Positions 1-12,352 of a stretch of 64,000 bases of DNA are shown in pieces (within the stretch, counting starts at the first letter, position 1; the number at the start of each line of letters is the position of its first letter). Location: the NCBI GenBank assembly GCA_023078555.1, contig CM041198.1, forward strand, positions 9,409,836-9,473,835. The letters run 5' to 3'. Under the pieces are notes generated by a model that did not search any database, had not been told where the DNA came from, and was given only the letters and a program-made list of their open reading frames with translations. The position numbers were made by a program, and so were the translations under genes. The DNA is from Ulva prolifera (lineage: Eukaryota > Chlorophyta > Ulvophyceae > Ulvales > Ulvaceae).

Positions 1-674
1 ACAGGCAGCTCATGCACTCACATGGAACAGCAGACAACACGGTGCAAAGCTGTGTCCTGCGCAACTATGAATAATTTCATTACAGGGCAGCCAATGCTGG
101 CGCGCAGACACCCTCAACCCACAGTGGGGTCCCAGCACGCCTGCATGGTCGCTGGTGCATCAACCGCACCTACAAGCCAGACTCCCACACTCAGAACCAC
201 GACCAATCCATCCTTGCTGGCATACGAGCGCTATTTCTACCATCACGTGCTCCACTGAATGGCTGTAAACCTCTCAACTGTACAAACAGTCAGAAAGCCC
301 CGCATTCAGCATCTCCTCGAGGTCTGCAGCGCAAACTGCCCGAGCCATGTACACATATCTAAAACATAAAAAGGTCCGTAGCAGCCCGGCAAACATGCCT
401 GCTTGACTCGACGGATCCCTCCTGGACATCATCCAACTGCAAGGAAACATTGCCATGCTACCATAACCGGAACCCAGCAACCGGAACGTCAGCCAATGCA
501 GGCCCTGCTCTACGCACGCACTCTCGTGACAGCTTCATATCTTCCTGGGCACACCAGGCCACAGGCGGCACTAGAGCAGAACGTCGCACCCTTTGCAAGG
601 ACGGCAGACCCATAAGTGCTCGGTGGCCTCGACTGACCACACATACCCGTTGAGCCTCTCAACCAGCACCACCA
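1..674. other. No gene seen; 3' flank of the kinase gene
   Basis: This stretch lies downstream of the stop codon of the minus-strand kinase gene. Short open frames occur on both strands, but none shows a family motif, a convincing splice pattern or protein-like composition. It probably holds the 3' untranslated region of the kinase and spacer. Confidence 0.5.
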
Positions 675-3600
675 CTATTCGTCATGGCCTTCTGGACACA
701 CCGGCGACACCCGCAACAGTGACGGACCGGTCATGCTGGGCGTCAGCGCAGCCGCAAGAGCATGCAGGGACACCGTGCTGCTGTCCACGCCGTAGCTCTG
801 CAGCAGCGGCCGGCTGCCGACGCCCATGCTGCTACTGCCGTGCGCCACGCATTGGTCCGTCTGCACAACCGAATTCATGTCGGCGCTGCTGACGGGCGTG
901 CGCCTGCTGCCCTTCTCCGCACCGTTGTGCCACTTCTGAAGCACCAGTGGTGTGTCCGAGGGCATCGACGGCCCCAGGAGGTTGGTCTCCTGGCTTGACA
1001 GGGCTCCTTTTGTCTCCCACATCTGCAGCGCTGGCATTCCCCGATCGCTCTCGCCAGAAGCGGGACCCAAGTTGCTCTGGTTCCTGCACTCTGACGCGCG
1101 CCGTGCGGCCGCCTGAGACGCCTTGGAATGCATCTCCGATGGGCGGAATACTTGCCCTGGAGATGCATAAGGGTCTGCGAAGGGATCGGCAAAGGGCGTG
1201 TCATGCAGCCCATCAGAGCTGCCGTCAGAAGCAGAATCCCAGAGTGCGGCTGCCGCATTGGCCACCCAGCTTGCGACTCTGAATTGAGTGCCACCTGCCG
1301 TGCAGACACCGGGCAGGTGTGCGGCCTCCACGCGCCTTATTAGCTGTGAATGCATTGCGCCAGCGGTTGAGTCGATGGACCCCCCCCAGCTTCCGCGCAC
1401 TTCATACACACGCTCCTCCCCAGAGGGGCTGCTGCAGCGTTCTGAATCTGTGCATCCAGGGGGACGAGCCTCGGCCTCATCTGCTACAGGGGCAGCATCA
1501 TCCCGGGGGCCTGTGGGCAAGGGTCTGGAAGACGAGCTGGAGCTGCCCACTGCATCAGGGGAGGGCTGGGCAGCTGGTGAGAGGCTGCTGGCGATACCGT
1601 CCGGCGGCACTGTGCCCTGCTCCTGTTGCGGCCTGACGAGCGCAGGCACCTGGCGCTGAATCGGCGAGAGCCCGGCGGTCCGCTGCCAGATGGACGCGAG
1701 GTCTGCAGCCGCCTGGCAATCGCCGCAGCGTCCATCTCGGCCAGGCCCGCCACAGGCCAAGCAAACAGAGCCTGGAGTAGCTGGGCACAGGCCAGGCTGG
1801 GGGTCATTGCGTGCATCTGCAGCAGCGGCCGGGATTGAAGCGGCGATGCCGCGGAACACTGAAGCAGCCACGCGGTTCATCGTGAGATCTTCGGCATGCT
1901 GGTGCGGCGCCGCCGCGGTTTCCAACCGTGTTGGCAGCACAGCATGAGCCATCACAGCCGATGTGACTGGAGGCATGGTAGCTGCGTGCCTGCCGACGCC
2001 CTCCGGAACGGGGTCGTGCTCCCCGGCCACACGCTCGCAAACAGGGTCATGCACACCCAAAAGCTCGAACTGCTGCTGTGGCGACGGTTTGACATCATTG
2101 CAAGCGTAGATCACAGTCACGTTGGCGCGCGGGACACCGCTGTAGCGGCATGGCACATGTTCTGGGATGGGCTGAGGCGTAGCGGCGACTGCTGGGAGCT
2201 GGCTGCTGCATGCGAACGGTGAATAACAGGGGGGAGGGCCGCCCTGCTGCAATCTGCTGGGCCCGCTGGGAGGCGGAGACTCGCTGAGGGATACGCTGTG
2301 CTGCAGCGAGAGGGCCTGCGTCAGGGACGAAACACGAGGGGGTGGGCGCCGCGGCTGCGGCGGTGCTGGAAGCATGCTTGAATGCGACCGCTGCAGCAGG
2401 GTAGGGCAGGCAGGTTGCATCGGCTGGGAGGCGCCGCCACCGCAGCTGCTGAGGCTGTAGGAGTCGGTGCTGGCGGACTTGTGCAAGGGCTGAGAGGAGT
2501 GCTGGGAGCGTGAAGTCAGGGAGCAGGTGGGGGAGCGCAGGCGCAGCGCATCGATGATCGCGCGGTGCATACCGCTCAGTTGCACTACCTCACTGCGTGC
2601 GGCCTCGCCTGTGAGCTGCAGCGACGACGAGGCTGCGGAGGAAGGTGCTGCCGCCGCAACGGCAGGCGCGAAGCCAATGATGCGGCGGCTTGGGCAGCTG
2701 GTCAGACCGCCCGGCTGCTCTGTGCCATTGTCATTGCTGGCACACTCGCACTCGAGCTGGACTGCAGCTTCTGGGGCGGCACGATGCACACAGGCATGAG
2801 GGGAGGCACTGGGTGGCGTCGAGGTCTCAGCCGCCACTTGGTTCGGCGACACGGGGGCTGGCAAGCAGGCGCGGTGCAGCCAGGGGCTCTTCAACATCTC
2901 TGGAACGCTGGGGCGCACTTGTGGAGTGCGGTTCAGGGCCCATGTCAGGAACTTTTGTGAGAGGGGAGACAGGTAACGTGGTGGAGAGATTGGACTGAAG
3001 AGCACGGCTCGCTCCAGCGCACGTCGGTCGTGAATCTGAGCAAAGGGAGTGCTGCCAGTGAGCACTTCGTACACAAACACCGCTGCGCTCCAGCAGTCAG
3101 CTTTGTCACTGTCAGACCGGGTCTGGCTAGTGCTGTCCTGGTTCAAGCCAAAGCTGATCGATGCTGTTGGTGCAGAAGCGCGCTGACAGAGAGGTACATG
3201 CGAGCTGTTTGGGACTGGCCGATCAACCTGTGTTCTATTTGCTCCGTTCGTCTGGCTGTGAGCACGGAACACCTCCGGTGCCTGCATCACACAAGAAATG
3301 CCGAAGCGATGGACGAAGATCCGGCACTCACTCGATCCTCAAACTTTCTCAGCTGTTGGCCACCGCTTAGATGCGAACGCACCATGTACAGAGGAGTCCC
3401 AACTCGGAGATGTGGTGAGGTGGTGTGTGCATCAATCGCAAGACCGAAGTCTGCTATCATGACTTGGCTACGCTCATCCACCACAACGTTCTCCGTCTTG
3501 ATGTCGCGATGGGAAATATTCAAACTGTGTAGATATGCTAAGCCTGAAAGGAAAGGTCTGATGATACAGGATACCGCAAAATCTTCGGCAAATGGTTGTT

Positions 3601-4279
3601 GGGCTGCGCGCAACAGGTCGTATACACTGCCCTGCGACGCATACGGCATTGCCAGCAGAATATCATCATTTTCTACGAATGCTCCATACAGAGGGATGAT
3701 ATTTGGATGTTGAAGCCGGGCGTGTATACCAATCTCGTGTGCAACCTGCACGTGACGGCGTCAATTCACCGGGGTCTGACGACACCCAATTGGCAGTCGT
3801 GTTGGGTTGAGCAGGATGCATCAGTCTAGGTACACCAGACAGGATTAGCGCATGGTCTCGGCGAGATCACCCGACCTACCGTCTGGGAACCACTGCCGTG
3901 CTGACACGACAATTTCGCGACGAAATAGATGCCGATCTCACTGGGCGATGCTACATTGCAGCATCTAGCTGCAGGACACATTGTTGTGATGCATTCGTTC
4001 GCAGAACGGTCGCACTTCAATTTACGCAGTGCTCAACTGTCACGGCGCATGTTGCACGCAGAAGATGAACTACTGATGGCGACGACGACAGCACGCATGC
4101 AGCAGAGACTTCTCATTGTAGACGTCAGCCATACCTGTACACGTACATCAGCCTTTGCTGCAGCGCCCGGGTAGCACTTCAAAGCTAAATTGGTATCAGC
4201 CACCTTGTCCCTCACCAGGTACACGATGCTGGCATGGCCAGCTCCGATTTGACCTTTGAAGGCAAACTGATCCAGCGAC
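675..4279 (-). CDS. Ser/Thr protein kinase with long Ser-rich C-terminal tail
   Basis: Three exons are readable: 4279-4135, 3745-3383 and 3281-675, with phase-consistent introns of 389 and 101 nt. They give at least 1,037 residues. The catalytic core is complete: glycine loop GQIGAGHASIVYLV, ATP lysine in LALKCY, alpha-C glutamate in AHEIGIHARL, catalytic loop HRDIKTENV, metal motif ADFGLAI, then APEVF and DCWSAAVFVYEVLTG. The order and spacing recall Aurora/PLK-type kinases, but no subfamily is certain. About 54 Ser/Thr-rich residues lie between APEVF and DCWS, where most kinases have about ten. After the kinase fold come roughly 700 residues of low-complexity Ser/Pro/Ala sequence without a recognised domain, probably a disordered regulatory tail. 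The exon at 4279 opens with an acceptor, so the start codon lies in an unresolved upstream exon. The final stop is TAG. Confidence 0.85.
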
Positions 4280-6526
4280 CTACAGTAGGTGAGCCACATG
4301 AATCCTGTCTCAATGTAAGTGGCATCGTTCTTGCCGACAGAGGGTGTTGGCACCCACCTTCGGCAGTCAGGCAATACGATGGATCTGCGGATCGTAGCGG
4401 TTTATAGTGGAATACAGGATATCAGAGCTCACCAAATTCCCCGTGGCCTGTCCATCACCTGTGCCGGGCAGCACGGCGCAAAATATGTGCGCGTTTCCCA
4501 TACTTCTGAGGTCTCGCAATCCATCATGTAGACTCGAATGGAATCATCAGATTATCTTGTGACTGTTCGGGGCCTGCAGTGCCGAAGTAGCGTGGGGCCA
4601 AGTATGTTTGGCGTTGTGCCTGGAGCACACGCGCTCAGTTCGTGCTTGTATTTCACAAACGTACAATCTGTGTTGAGTCGACTATCTGTGGTGTGCGACA
4701 TACTTGGTCCGAAGCAAGCAGGATTTTCCAACAGCGCGACTTGCCGAACGTGGTGTGTGGTGCTCAGCGCGTGAGCAGTCTGCTGATGTGTGTTACAAGG
4801 ACAAAAGCACGTGAATCGGCCCAACATGTTGCAACCCTGGTCAGATGCAAAGGATCTGGCAGAACCGGAAGCGATCCAAACATTAAGCATAGGCATACAT
4901 TGGACCTCGGACGTGATGCGAGCATTGCAACATGCCTATGTTGGCATTCCACACAATACGCTCCAAGCGAGCTTCATGTTCACGCGATAGCCGATCAATG
5001 GGCTGACAAAATCAGAATGAAAATTCTCAGGGACAAAATTTCGTTTGAAACGAGCGCAAGGAAGAAGAGCGCGACGTGTTTCAACAGTTCGACCATCTAC
5101 GAGACGGAGCTCGGCTCCACACCAAAACCCGCACTCACTTCTGGCACACAGAACACCATGGTAGCAATTCTGCAGACACGGCATGGCTATCTCACTTCGT
5201 CGGTACTGGGAGCTCATGGACTGTCGAGGTTACCAGCCGGGTAGATAAAACTATACGCACACAAAGACCGACTCTGCCGAGCATGTTTACAACAGCAATT
5301 GACCCATATGCGCGGTTGCCTGAATTGTATCAATAGATGCTATGGATTTTCATCATAATTTTGCCTGTTCCGGACGCCCCGACAGTACGGACCACGCGGA
5401 GGGCGAAGGGTGCTTTGGGAGAAACCACACCAGCCAGCGGCAGTGACAAGAACAAAAATGTATTGCATGGACGAAGAAGTAGCGCAGAATTCGCACTTAT
5501 TTCGTACTGCAGTAGTCTTGAAGCATTCGGGTCGGATAATCCCGCAACCAAGTTCAGTTCGGCGATCGTGAACAGGTACTCCCTCACAGACAAGTGCCAT
5601 GTGCCAAAAGTCGCGAACACAGAGCTTCGCATTCGCTCACTGATGATGCAATTTTTTCTGTTTGGGAGCAGCACGCTTCATAGCGGGCTGTTGCACACTG
5701 TTTTGCTCTTGGATGCCACGGATCCTGGTGAAGGCGTCATGCGTCAGGTAGCTCATGCATGCGAAACATGATTGACCATGCGCGCCTCCTAGGCAATGTC
5801 GCGACATGTCGTGAATTGTCGACAAATCTCATGCATTGCACTCTATGCGCCACGCCTCTGCAGGTCAATCGAAAGGCCTCTCAGCTTTGAACACCTGTAC
5901 TTGAACATGTGCACATACAGTCACTTGGTGGGCCACATCCCATACAGCATATGCAAAGTTAGGCTTTGGTGGTCGCCGAGTGCAGATGGTAGTGCCGACG
6001 TGTTGACGTCGGGCCCAAGAAAGGACCCAGATGAAGCAGCCAGGCCCAGCCCAGTATATATTGACTTCTTCCTCTCGAATTATCAGCCAACTCATCTGAC
6101 GGCTTCAGAACGCGCTAACATGCAAGTGTCTATGCTACGATTCTGTTCAACATCCAAGCCTTCTGCAATGGTCAACGAGCGTGCGACGTCTCTCAGTATA
6201 GTATTGCCACAATATGTTCATATCCTGATACTTCGATGAGACTCCGGTTTCTTCTTTTGCCGTTCCCACAGCTTGTTTCATTTGAACAGATGACAGGTCC
6301 GTGTCCGGAACGAGCACAGGATGTGTGGTGTGTTAAAGCGCTCACGCGTTGAGGGATACAACGAAGCATTGCGATGGATTCATCATGTACTGATACTCGT
6401 GTCATGTGCTGCGCTTGATAAGGTGATGCCGCACGTGCAATGCACAGAGGCCGACGACTTATGACCCACAAACATTGCCCACAAACATTGCATTTTCAGG
6501 CTTGCGCCAAGAATCACGTTTTGGCA
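4280..6526. other. Divergent spacer; may hold the first kinase exon
   Basis: This 2.2 kb lies between the minus-strand kinase and the plus-strand WD40 gene. The missing first exon or exons of the kinase must be here or nearby. Minus-strand stretches around 4936-5217 and 5330-5674 are open and have ordinary amino-acid composition, but I could not link them by splice sites. Nothing else is recognised. Confidence 0.4.
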
Positions 6527-9066
6527 ATGGAGCTGATCCTTGCAGGGGAGGACGTTCATCTAGTTGGGTCCCGCGAGGAAGACCACCCTCACCAGGATAA
6601 CAACGAGAACGACGCAGCTGTCAACAACGCGTGTGCCACAACCGCGCCCCCGATAGGAGATCTGCCTGGATCTTGTCCAAAAGAGCCACCGCAATGCTCT
6701 CTTAGCCCTCTATCTGAAGCAACGGGTGCCATGATCGAGGACAGAAGCCCGCTGACAGACTGTCAAGCGAGTCTACAGCCACCATCAGTGAGGCCCGACT
6801 CAGGTGGAGGCGGTCTGTATGGTTTGCGACATCGTGGTAAGTTGAGAGCAGCACAGGGATCTGACTTCGAATACTCAGAACTCCTGCTCCAGGAACTGGA
6901 CGAGTCTGGAGAACAGGCAGCAGGTTGTGCACATGAAATTGAGCTGCCTGAGTATGAGCGACAGCGGCAAGAGCGTGTTGCTGCCAACATGGAGAAGCTC
7001 CACGCTCTAGGTCTCCAGAATGGGCTCTTCGAAGCTGGAAGAAAGAAGACGAAGAAGGCAAGCAAGCGGAAGAGCCTGGCACCTGCACAAGATGCTTCTG
7101 AATTGCGGCGGAGCTCCCGCTCACGTACTGCTCTGCTAGGGCCGAGAAACGCCGGTACGGGTCGTCCATTCGGGTCGTCCATTCACATCCATTGAGTGTT
7201 TCATAGCGAAATGTGCGATGAGCACTTAGCCGCCTGCACGCCATCCATGGTGTTCTGGTGGGGTGCAGGCGTCCCAATGGTGGAAGATGGCCATGCGGAT
7301 CTCGCATCACTTACACCGGTGATGGCAACCACCGATGCTCCATGCTATGAGCTGCAGCCCGCACCATGGGCTGCAAATGCGTTATCGGCGCATGATGCTG
7401 ACTGTCAAGAAAGTAAGAAAGTACCCTGGCAAGCGACAATTCATAGTGATGATGAAGTCGAAGGTTTCCAGTCTCTGCACTGCACGCTAGACAGCACAGA
7501 GCTAAAAGCTATTTATTCCCTTGACTGGTGTGGCAGCATGGTGGCAGCAGCAGGAAAGGAGGGCTGGTGCTCACTGTTCTGTGTCAATGATGTGCGCTTC
7601 CAATGCAGTCAAGGGGTGTTGTCACATACTGTGCATTCAAACGGGCGTGCAGCTAATGTTCTGGTCAAAGACGAATCCAAGTTGCCATCATCAAGCAGTT
7701 GCAAATGCTTTGCTCACGTGCAGGAACCTTCCGAAACTGTGTCAAAGAGTCTCATAAGTAGCCGCCTGCACAGATCGTGGCTTGCAGATGTGCAACTCCT
7801 GCCTGCTTTGAGCACCTCGGTGAATGCAGAGGCCTGCAGGCAGCTACCCTGGATGCTTTCGGCTTGCAATGATGGAATGCTCACACTGTGGGATCCATCG
7901 CGGGTCGATAGCTCTGGTCGTTTTGCAGAGCTGGCATCTACAATGGAGGCTCATACGAAAGGCATTTTCAGCATGCACGTGTGCCCAGCTGTGCATGGAG
8001 GCAGCAGAGCGCCTGCAGTGGAAACGCTCACATCCTCGAAAGACTCAACAGTAGCACTGACAAGCATTGATGCAACAGGCATGCAGATAATCCAGAGGTG
8101 GGAGGATCTACACTGTGGCACTATCAAGTGTGTGCGTTGGCGAGATTCAAAAATCGCTGCTACTGCAGGGAATGACAGGTAGCAGCTCCCACGTGATCAT
8201 GACAATGTGCCGTTTTTGTGAAATCGTCACAAGTGCATGGCTTGAGCATGGGTCCTCACAGTCTGTTACACCGTGGGTCAGGAAGAGCACCTTTGAAATG
8301 AATAGTTGACACATGCAGAATGTGCAAAATTCTTGACGTGCGAAGTGGACAAGCAGTAGCACAGGTTGGTGGTGGCCATTCCTCTTCGGTCAACAGTCTA
8401 GCTTGGGCCACGGCTGCTGCCAGTATGTCTGACGATGATGAGCCTTGTGGCCAGACACATGCATGTGAGCATCAGATGCTGTCCGCATCTTTCGATGCTG
8501 CAATGTATGTGCATGACATTCGCCGGCCTGATGTGCCTCTCCTTGGGCTCACAGGACACACAGTGCTGCCCAAGGCCAAAAGTTTACACCAGGCATCTTT
8601 CACTTGGGGTATGCTTCTTCTCGGGGAAGTGTTTGTTTGCAGTTTTTGGAGTCTTGCATTAATGCACGATGGATCTCTGTGTCAACTTCAGCAGTGACCA
8701 GACCTTTGCTTTGCTGGCAAGGAGGTTGGGTAGTTGCCATCCCCGCTTGGGTGGCAGTGCACTGATACATTGTTTGAGTCTGGCTTCAAGGGCTTCAGGG
8801 GACCCTGCATTCAATTTGAGGATTCTGCAGGTGGTAGAGGCGTGGCATGTGGTGGAGACGGCGGTGAACTGCTATCATTGTATGACATCAGAACGTGTGC
8901 AACAAGACATGATGGACGGATTGCAGCCAACGTGGGTCAGCAAGGCATGATGATCAGCCAGGCCAAGTTGGGGCACAAAGTGACGACCACACAAGCATCT
9001 GGCCAGTGCCTGGCCGTGGCAGGGCCGAGCAGCCTTGTTTCAATATTACGATGCAAATTTAAGTGA
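6527..9066 (+). CDS. WD40 protein resembling WDR76/CMR1
   Basis: The likely start ATG is at 6527. The first exon encodes an acidic, low-complexity N-terminus, then the block IELPEYERQRQERVAANM followed by HALGL, a Lys-rich patch and a RRSSRSR motif. That order is typical of the WDR76/CMR1 family, which binds chromatin or DNA and, in animals, associates with CUL4-DDB1. A second coding block (about 7267-8178) carries WD-like blades such as LSACNDGMLTLWD and LTSSKDSTVAL. A clean intron (8179-8318) joins AGNDR to MCKILDVRSG. A later block (about 8734-9066) contains VACGGDGGELLSLYDIRT and ends at TGA. The junctions near 7190-7267 and 8560-8733 are not fixed. The family call rests on the N-terminal block plus the propeller; a generic WD40 protein is the alternative. 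Confidence 0.68.
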
Positions 9067-9976
9067 TCAGCGAGGTCACTAGCATTTTTTTCTTCTTCAA
9101 TTTACGTTATCGGTGACTCTTGGGCTGACAATGACGACGCTGCAGTCGAGACGAGAGATGTAAAACCGGCATCGAGGGCACGTCTAATGCAAGAACATGT
9201 TCGAGCGCCGTCGTGATCGTCCCATGCTGAGTGCCGGGCTGGGCCTGTGCGATATGTTTCCACTTGTGACTACAGATCTCGTGGCGAGGTCTTGCGAGGT
9301 GTACATGTTACAATGCAAGCGCAACACGTGATACCTCGGATATAATTTGATAACACACAGGGCCAGATTCAATTTTGACAACACACCGTACATTACGTAT
9401 TTGGTTTAGTTCTCGAGGTCATCCACATCCTTCGGTAATCACGACTTGCCCCGTGTAGCTTCCGCACACTGTAGAGTGGACGTTTTCGCGTTTGTGAACC
9501 AGACTTGTGCCTGGCGAATTGGTTCTCGCGATTTCCATATCGTGGCCAGAGTTGTGTAGTTGGTGATCAACGCGCCACACAATTGGCGGCAAACGTCAAC
9601 AGTAGATTGTTTCAGACATGATTCAATCAACAACGTTGAAAATGGGTGTCCATAGCCTGCGCATTCCTGCGTGGTGTGCTTCCTTGTCTTTTCTTATCAC
9701 AAACAATCCGATGCTCCCCAGAATACAGGGTCTGCTGACGGGCGATCAATTGCATCCTTGACCCTTGTGTAGCTCCTGCATGTTTTTCCTTGACGCAGAC
9801 ATGCTGTGTACCAGACTCGGCTGTCGTGTCCTGCTCTGTGTCTGCCTGCGGCCCGGACGCACGTACCACGCTGTCTAAAGCTCGCGCTGTATAGATTTGA
9901 AGTATTCTCATGATATTTGTGGGCGTGATCAAGTGTCGAGGACTAAGTGTTGCAACTTGCGTTGATTCTGATGCAG
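9067..9976. other. Spacer; may hold the first TOM1-like exon
   Basis: This stretch lies between the stop of the WD40 gene and the first recognisable exon of the TOM1-like gene. That exon opens with an acceptor (cag at 9974-9976), so a short first exon with the start codon probably lies here. I could not choose between candidate ATGs. No other feature is seen. Confidence 0.4.
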
Positions 9977-11517
9977 GTGGCAGGAGCTTCGCCACAATAG
10001 CCAGTTTGAACACGGCGCATTCATTGGCCTAGCTTTAGCGTATGCCATCATTGCGCTGGTGGCACTTATTCAGCTTCTTCGGATATCTCGGCGCGTTCCG
10101 CAATATGGCTGGACAACACAAAAAGTTTTCCATCTGTTGAACTTGATTGTATGCGCTCTCCGAGCTGTCGTGATGACATTCAGGTACCAGCTACAGGTGT
10201 GTTATCTTGTACACCATTGCAGCACCGAGAGTTCCGGTGGGTGGGCCGCAAATCTCACCAGTGGTTCACAGCCTGCTCGTGCTGTAGGGAGTGCATGGTA
10301 CAGTGTTGAGGCTAATGCTCAATGATCTTCCTGGGCTGTTGTTCTTCACGACGTACACTTTGCTTGTTCTATTCTGGGCAGAGATCTATCATCAGGCGAA
10401 GAGCCAGTCAACAGAAAAGCTTCGACCCACATTCCTTGTCACCAACATTTTCGTATATGCTGTACAAGTGACCCTCCTCGTCTCTTCAGCATTCACTCCC
10501 GTGAAGAAAGCTACGCTGGTAAGTAATGATACACGATGTGGTCACTGTGCCTTCGAGCCACATGCCTGCGTGCAGTGACATCTTGCTCTCAGACCATTAT
10601 GCAGTCTCCACTCAATTGCCTCCGGACCCGGCACTAACTGTTCTCTCTCGGCTATGTAGCTGATGGCATCATGGTTTCTGGTCCTTGTTTCACTTGCAGC
10701 GGCAGTTGGCTTTATCCTATATGGAGGCCGCCTCGTTGCCATGCTCTGCCGCTTCCCTCTAGAGAGCCGAGGCAGAACAAAGAAGATGCATGAAGTATGC
10801 CCTATGATTCCCAATGCGATTCTACCTTGTGTCTGTAGATGCATGCATGATGCTTTGTATGCAGCCAGAGATACATTCACCCCGCCGGCAGCCCTGAGCA
10901 TGTTGATTTGGGCTTCCGTCTCGCAGATTGTCCATCTGCTGCGCAATCTGCAATCCATTATGTCCTGCGTTCTATCTCTTTGAAAGCACAATGGACACAC
11001 CGGACCACTTTGCGTGCTTTGAGGGACCAGCCATTGAAGCAAATGCACGCGCGCGGCCATTCAACCAGCATGCTGTTTGCTGCCTCAACGAGGGACCAAA
11101 TCCATACAGAGGCTACACATCTTGCCACATATGGATTGTTTCGTTGCTCAAGTAGCTCGATGCGTATCCGTGTCCTGTCAGTTGCTGACCAATCATGTGT
11201 GGTTGCAGGTCGGGACAGTGACGGTGATCTGCACTCTGTGCTTCTTGGCACGTGCAGCTTTCATTGTTCTCGCAACTGTGGACAAAGAGGACTACAGCCT
11301 AGATGTACTCAGGCACCCAATTTTAAATATCGCCTTCTATAGCTCTGTCGAAATTGTTCCATCAGCCCTGGTTTTGTACATCCTCCGGAAGTTGCCGCCA
11401 AAGCAGCCCCCGCGCCCTGCAGCACAGCCGGTTGTTTATGCTCCTCAGGACTCAGCGCCATACAGCCCTCCACAAGCTGTTGCGGCCACTAATGCTTCTG
11501 ACCTCGAGGCGCAATGA
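9977..11517 (+). CDS. THH1/TOM1/TOM3-domain multi-pass membrane protein
   Basis: Four exons are readable: 9977-10196, about 10304-10518, 10660-10794 and 11209-11517 (TGA). The first has [11 protein letters not shown] and [16 protein letters not shown]. The second has [20 protein letters not shown] followed by EIYHQAKS and KLRPT, a hallmark of the TOM1 domain. The third has a helix plus [14 protein letters not shown], and the fourth has [10 protein letters not shown] and [20 protein letters not shown]. The hydrophobic segments fit the seven-helix topology of the family. Plant members sit in the tonoplast and are host factors for tobamovirus replication; the algal role is unknown. The C-terminal 40 residues are Pro/Gln/Ala-rich and probably cytosolic. 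The intron 10519-10659 has a GTAAGT donor. The start codon is missing from the readable exons, and the 10196/10304 junction has a phase ambiguity. Confidence 0.9.
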
Positions 11518-12352
11518 CTGCTGTAAGAGGGAACATGCGGGTCGTTCGTTGTGAGGCACTGGGAAGTGCACTGGAGGTGTGTGGCTGCAATTGTGCATCT
11601 GCACAGTATGCCCTGAACATGTATAGCTGACGGTGAGTGCTGTGCACACAGCGTGCATTCCGTGCTGTGTGCATGTTATGACGAGCATGCGGGCTGGGCA
11701 GTGGGCACAGCGAAGACAAGGGGGGGGTGGTCCGCAGGGCAACAGTATAGAGAAGTATGCGCGATTCATTGTTGTGTATCAAGATAGTGTGGCAGATTTG
11801 CTGATATGTCCAAATGCTGTTTTTTAGCGGTGCTGTGAAGCGGCACTGCACGGCTGGGCCGCGGCCTGACTGCAGGTCAATCTGCGGTACACTGAATAGT
11901 TCAGGAGGCAGCTCGCTGCATACGGCAGGTATAGTATGGGGTATCTGTTCATAGCCAGTGTCAGTGGCCAGGGGTCAGTGCCTGGACATCAAAAGGCTGT
12001 GGCACGCCATCTCCCAGGAAGACGGGGCTGCAGGTGTGGACGCATGTATGGCATCCACGCACTTTGCAGTGTACATGTCTCGGCATCCGGCAGGATCCTT
12101 CGCTCAATGGCAGCCCCTTGAGGCTTAGACGCATCACGCTCATGGTGCCACATTCATGTGTAAGCCCTTTCATAAGCATCAAACACAAGGTGCCATGGAG
12201 TTCGGCCAAAGAAGTCATGGTATGATCTGAGTATCATATGGACCCACAAATTTATTTTCACATTACACGACGGTATGCTAATTCGGGCGCGCCATTGCTG
12301 TGCTTGGCCACTGGTATCAGTGCCCATCACTGTAGCAGTCATCTGTGATGGG
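11518..12352. other. Convergent spacer between TOM1-like and ABCG genes
   Basis: The two flanking genes end toward each other here, so it should contain both 3' untranslated regions. A TGTAA, the usual algal poly(A) signal, occurs at 11522-11526, very close to the TOM1 stop. I see no coding potential or structured repeat. Confidence 0.4.
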
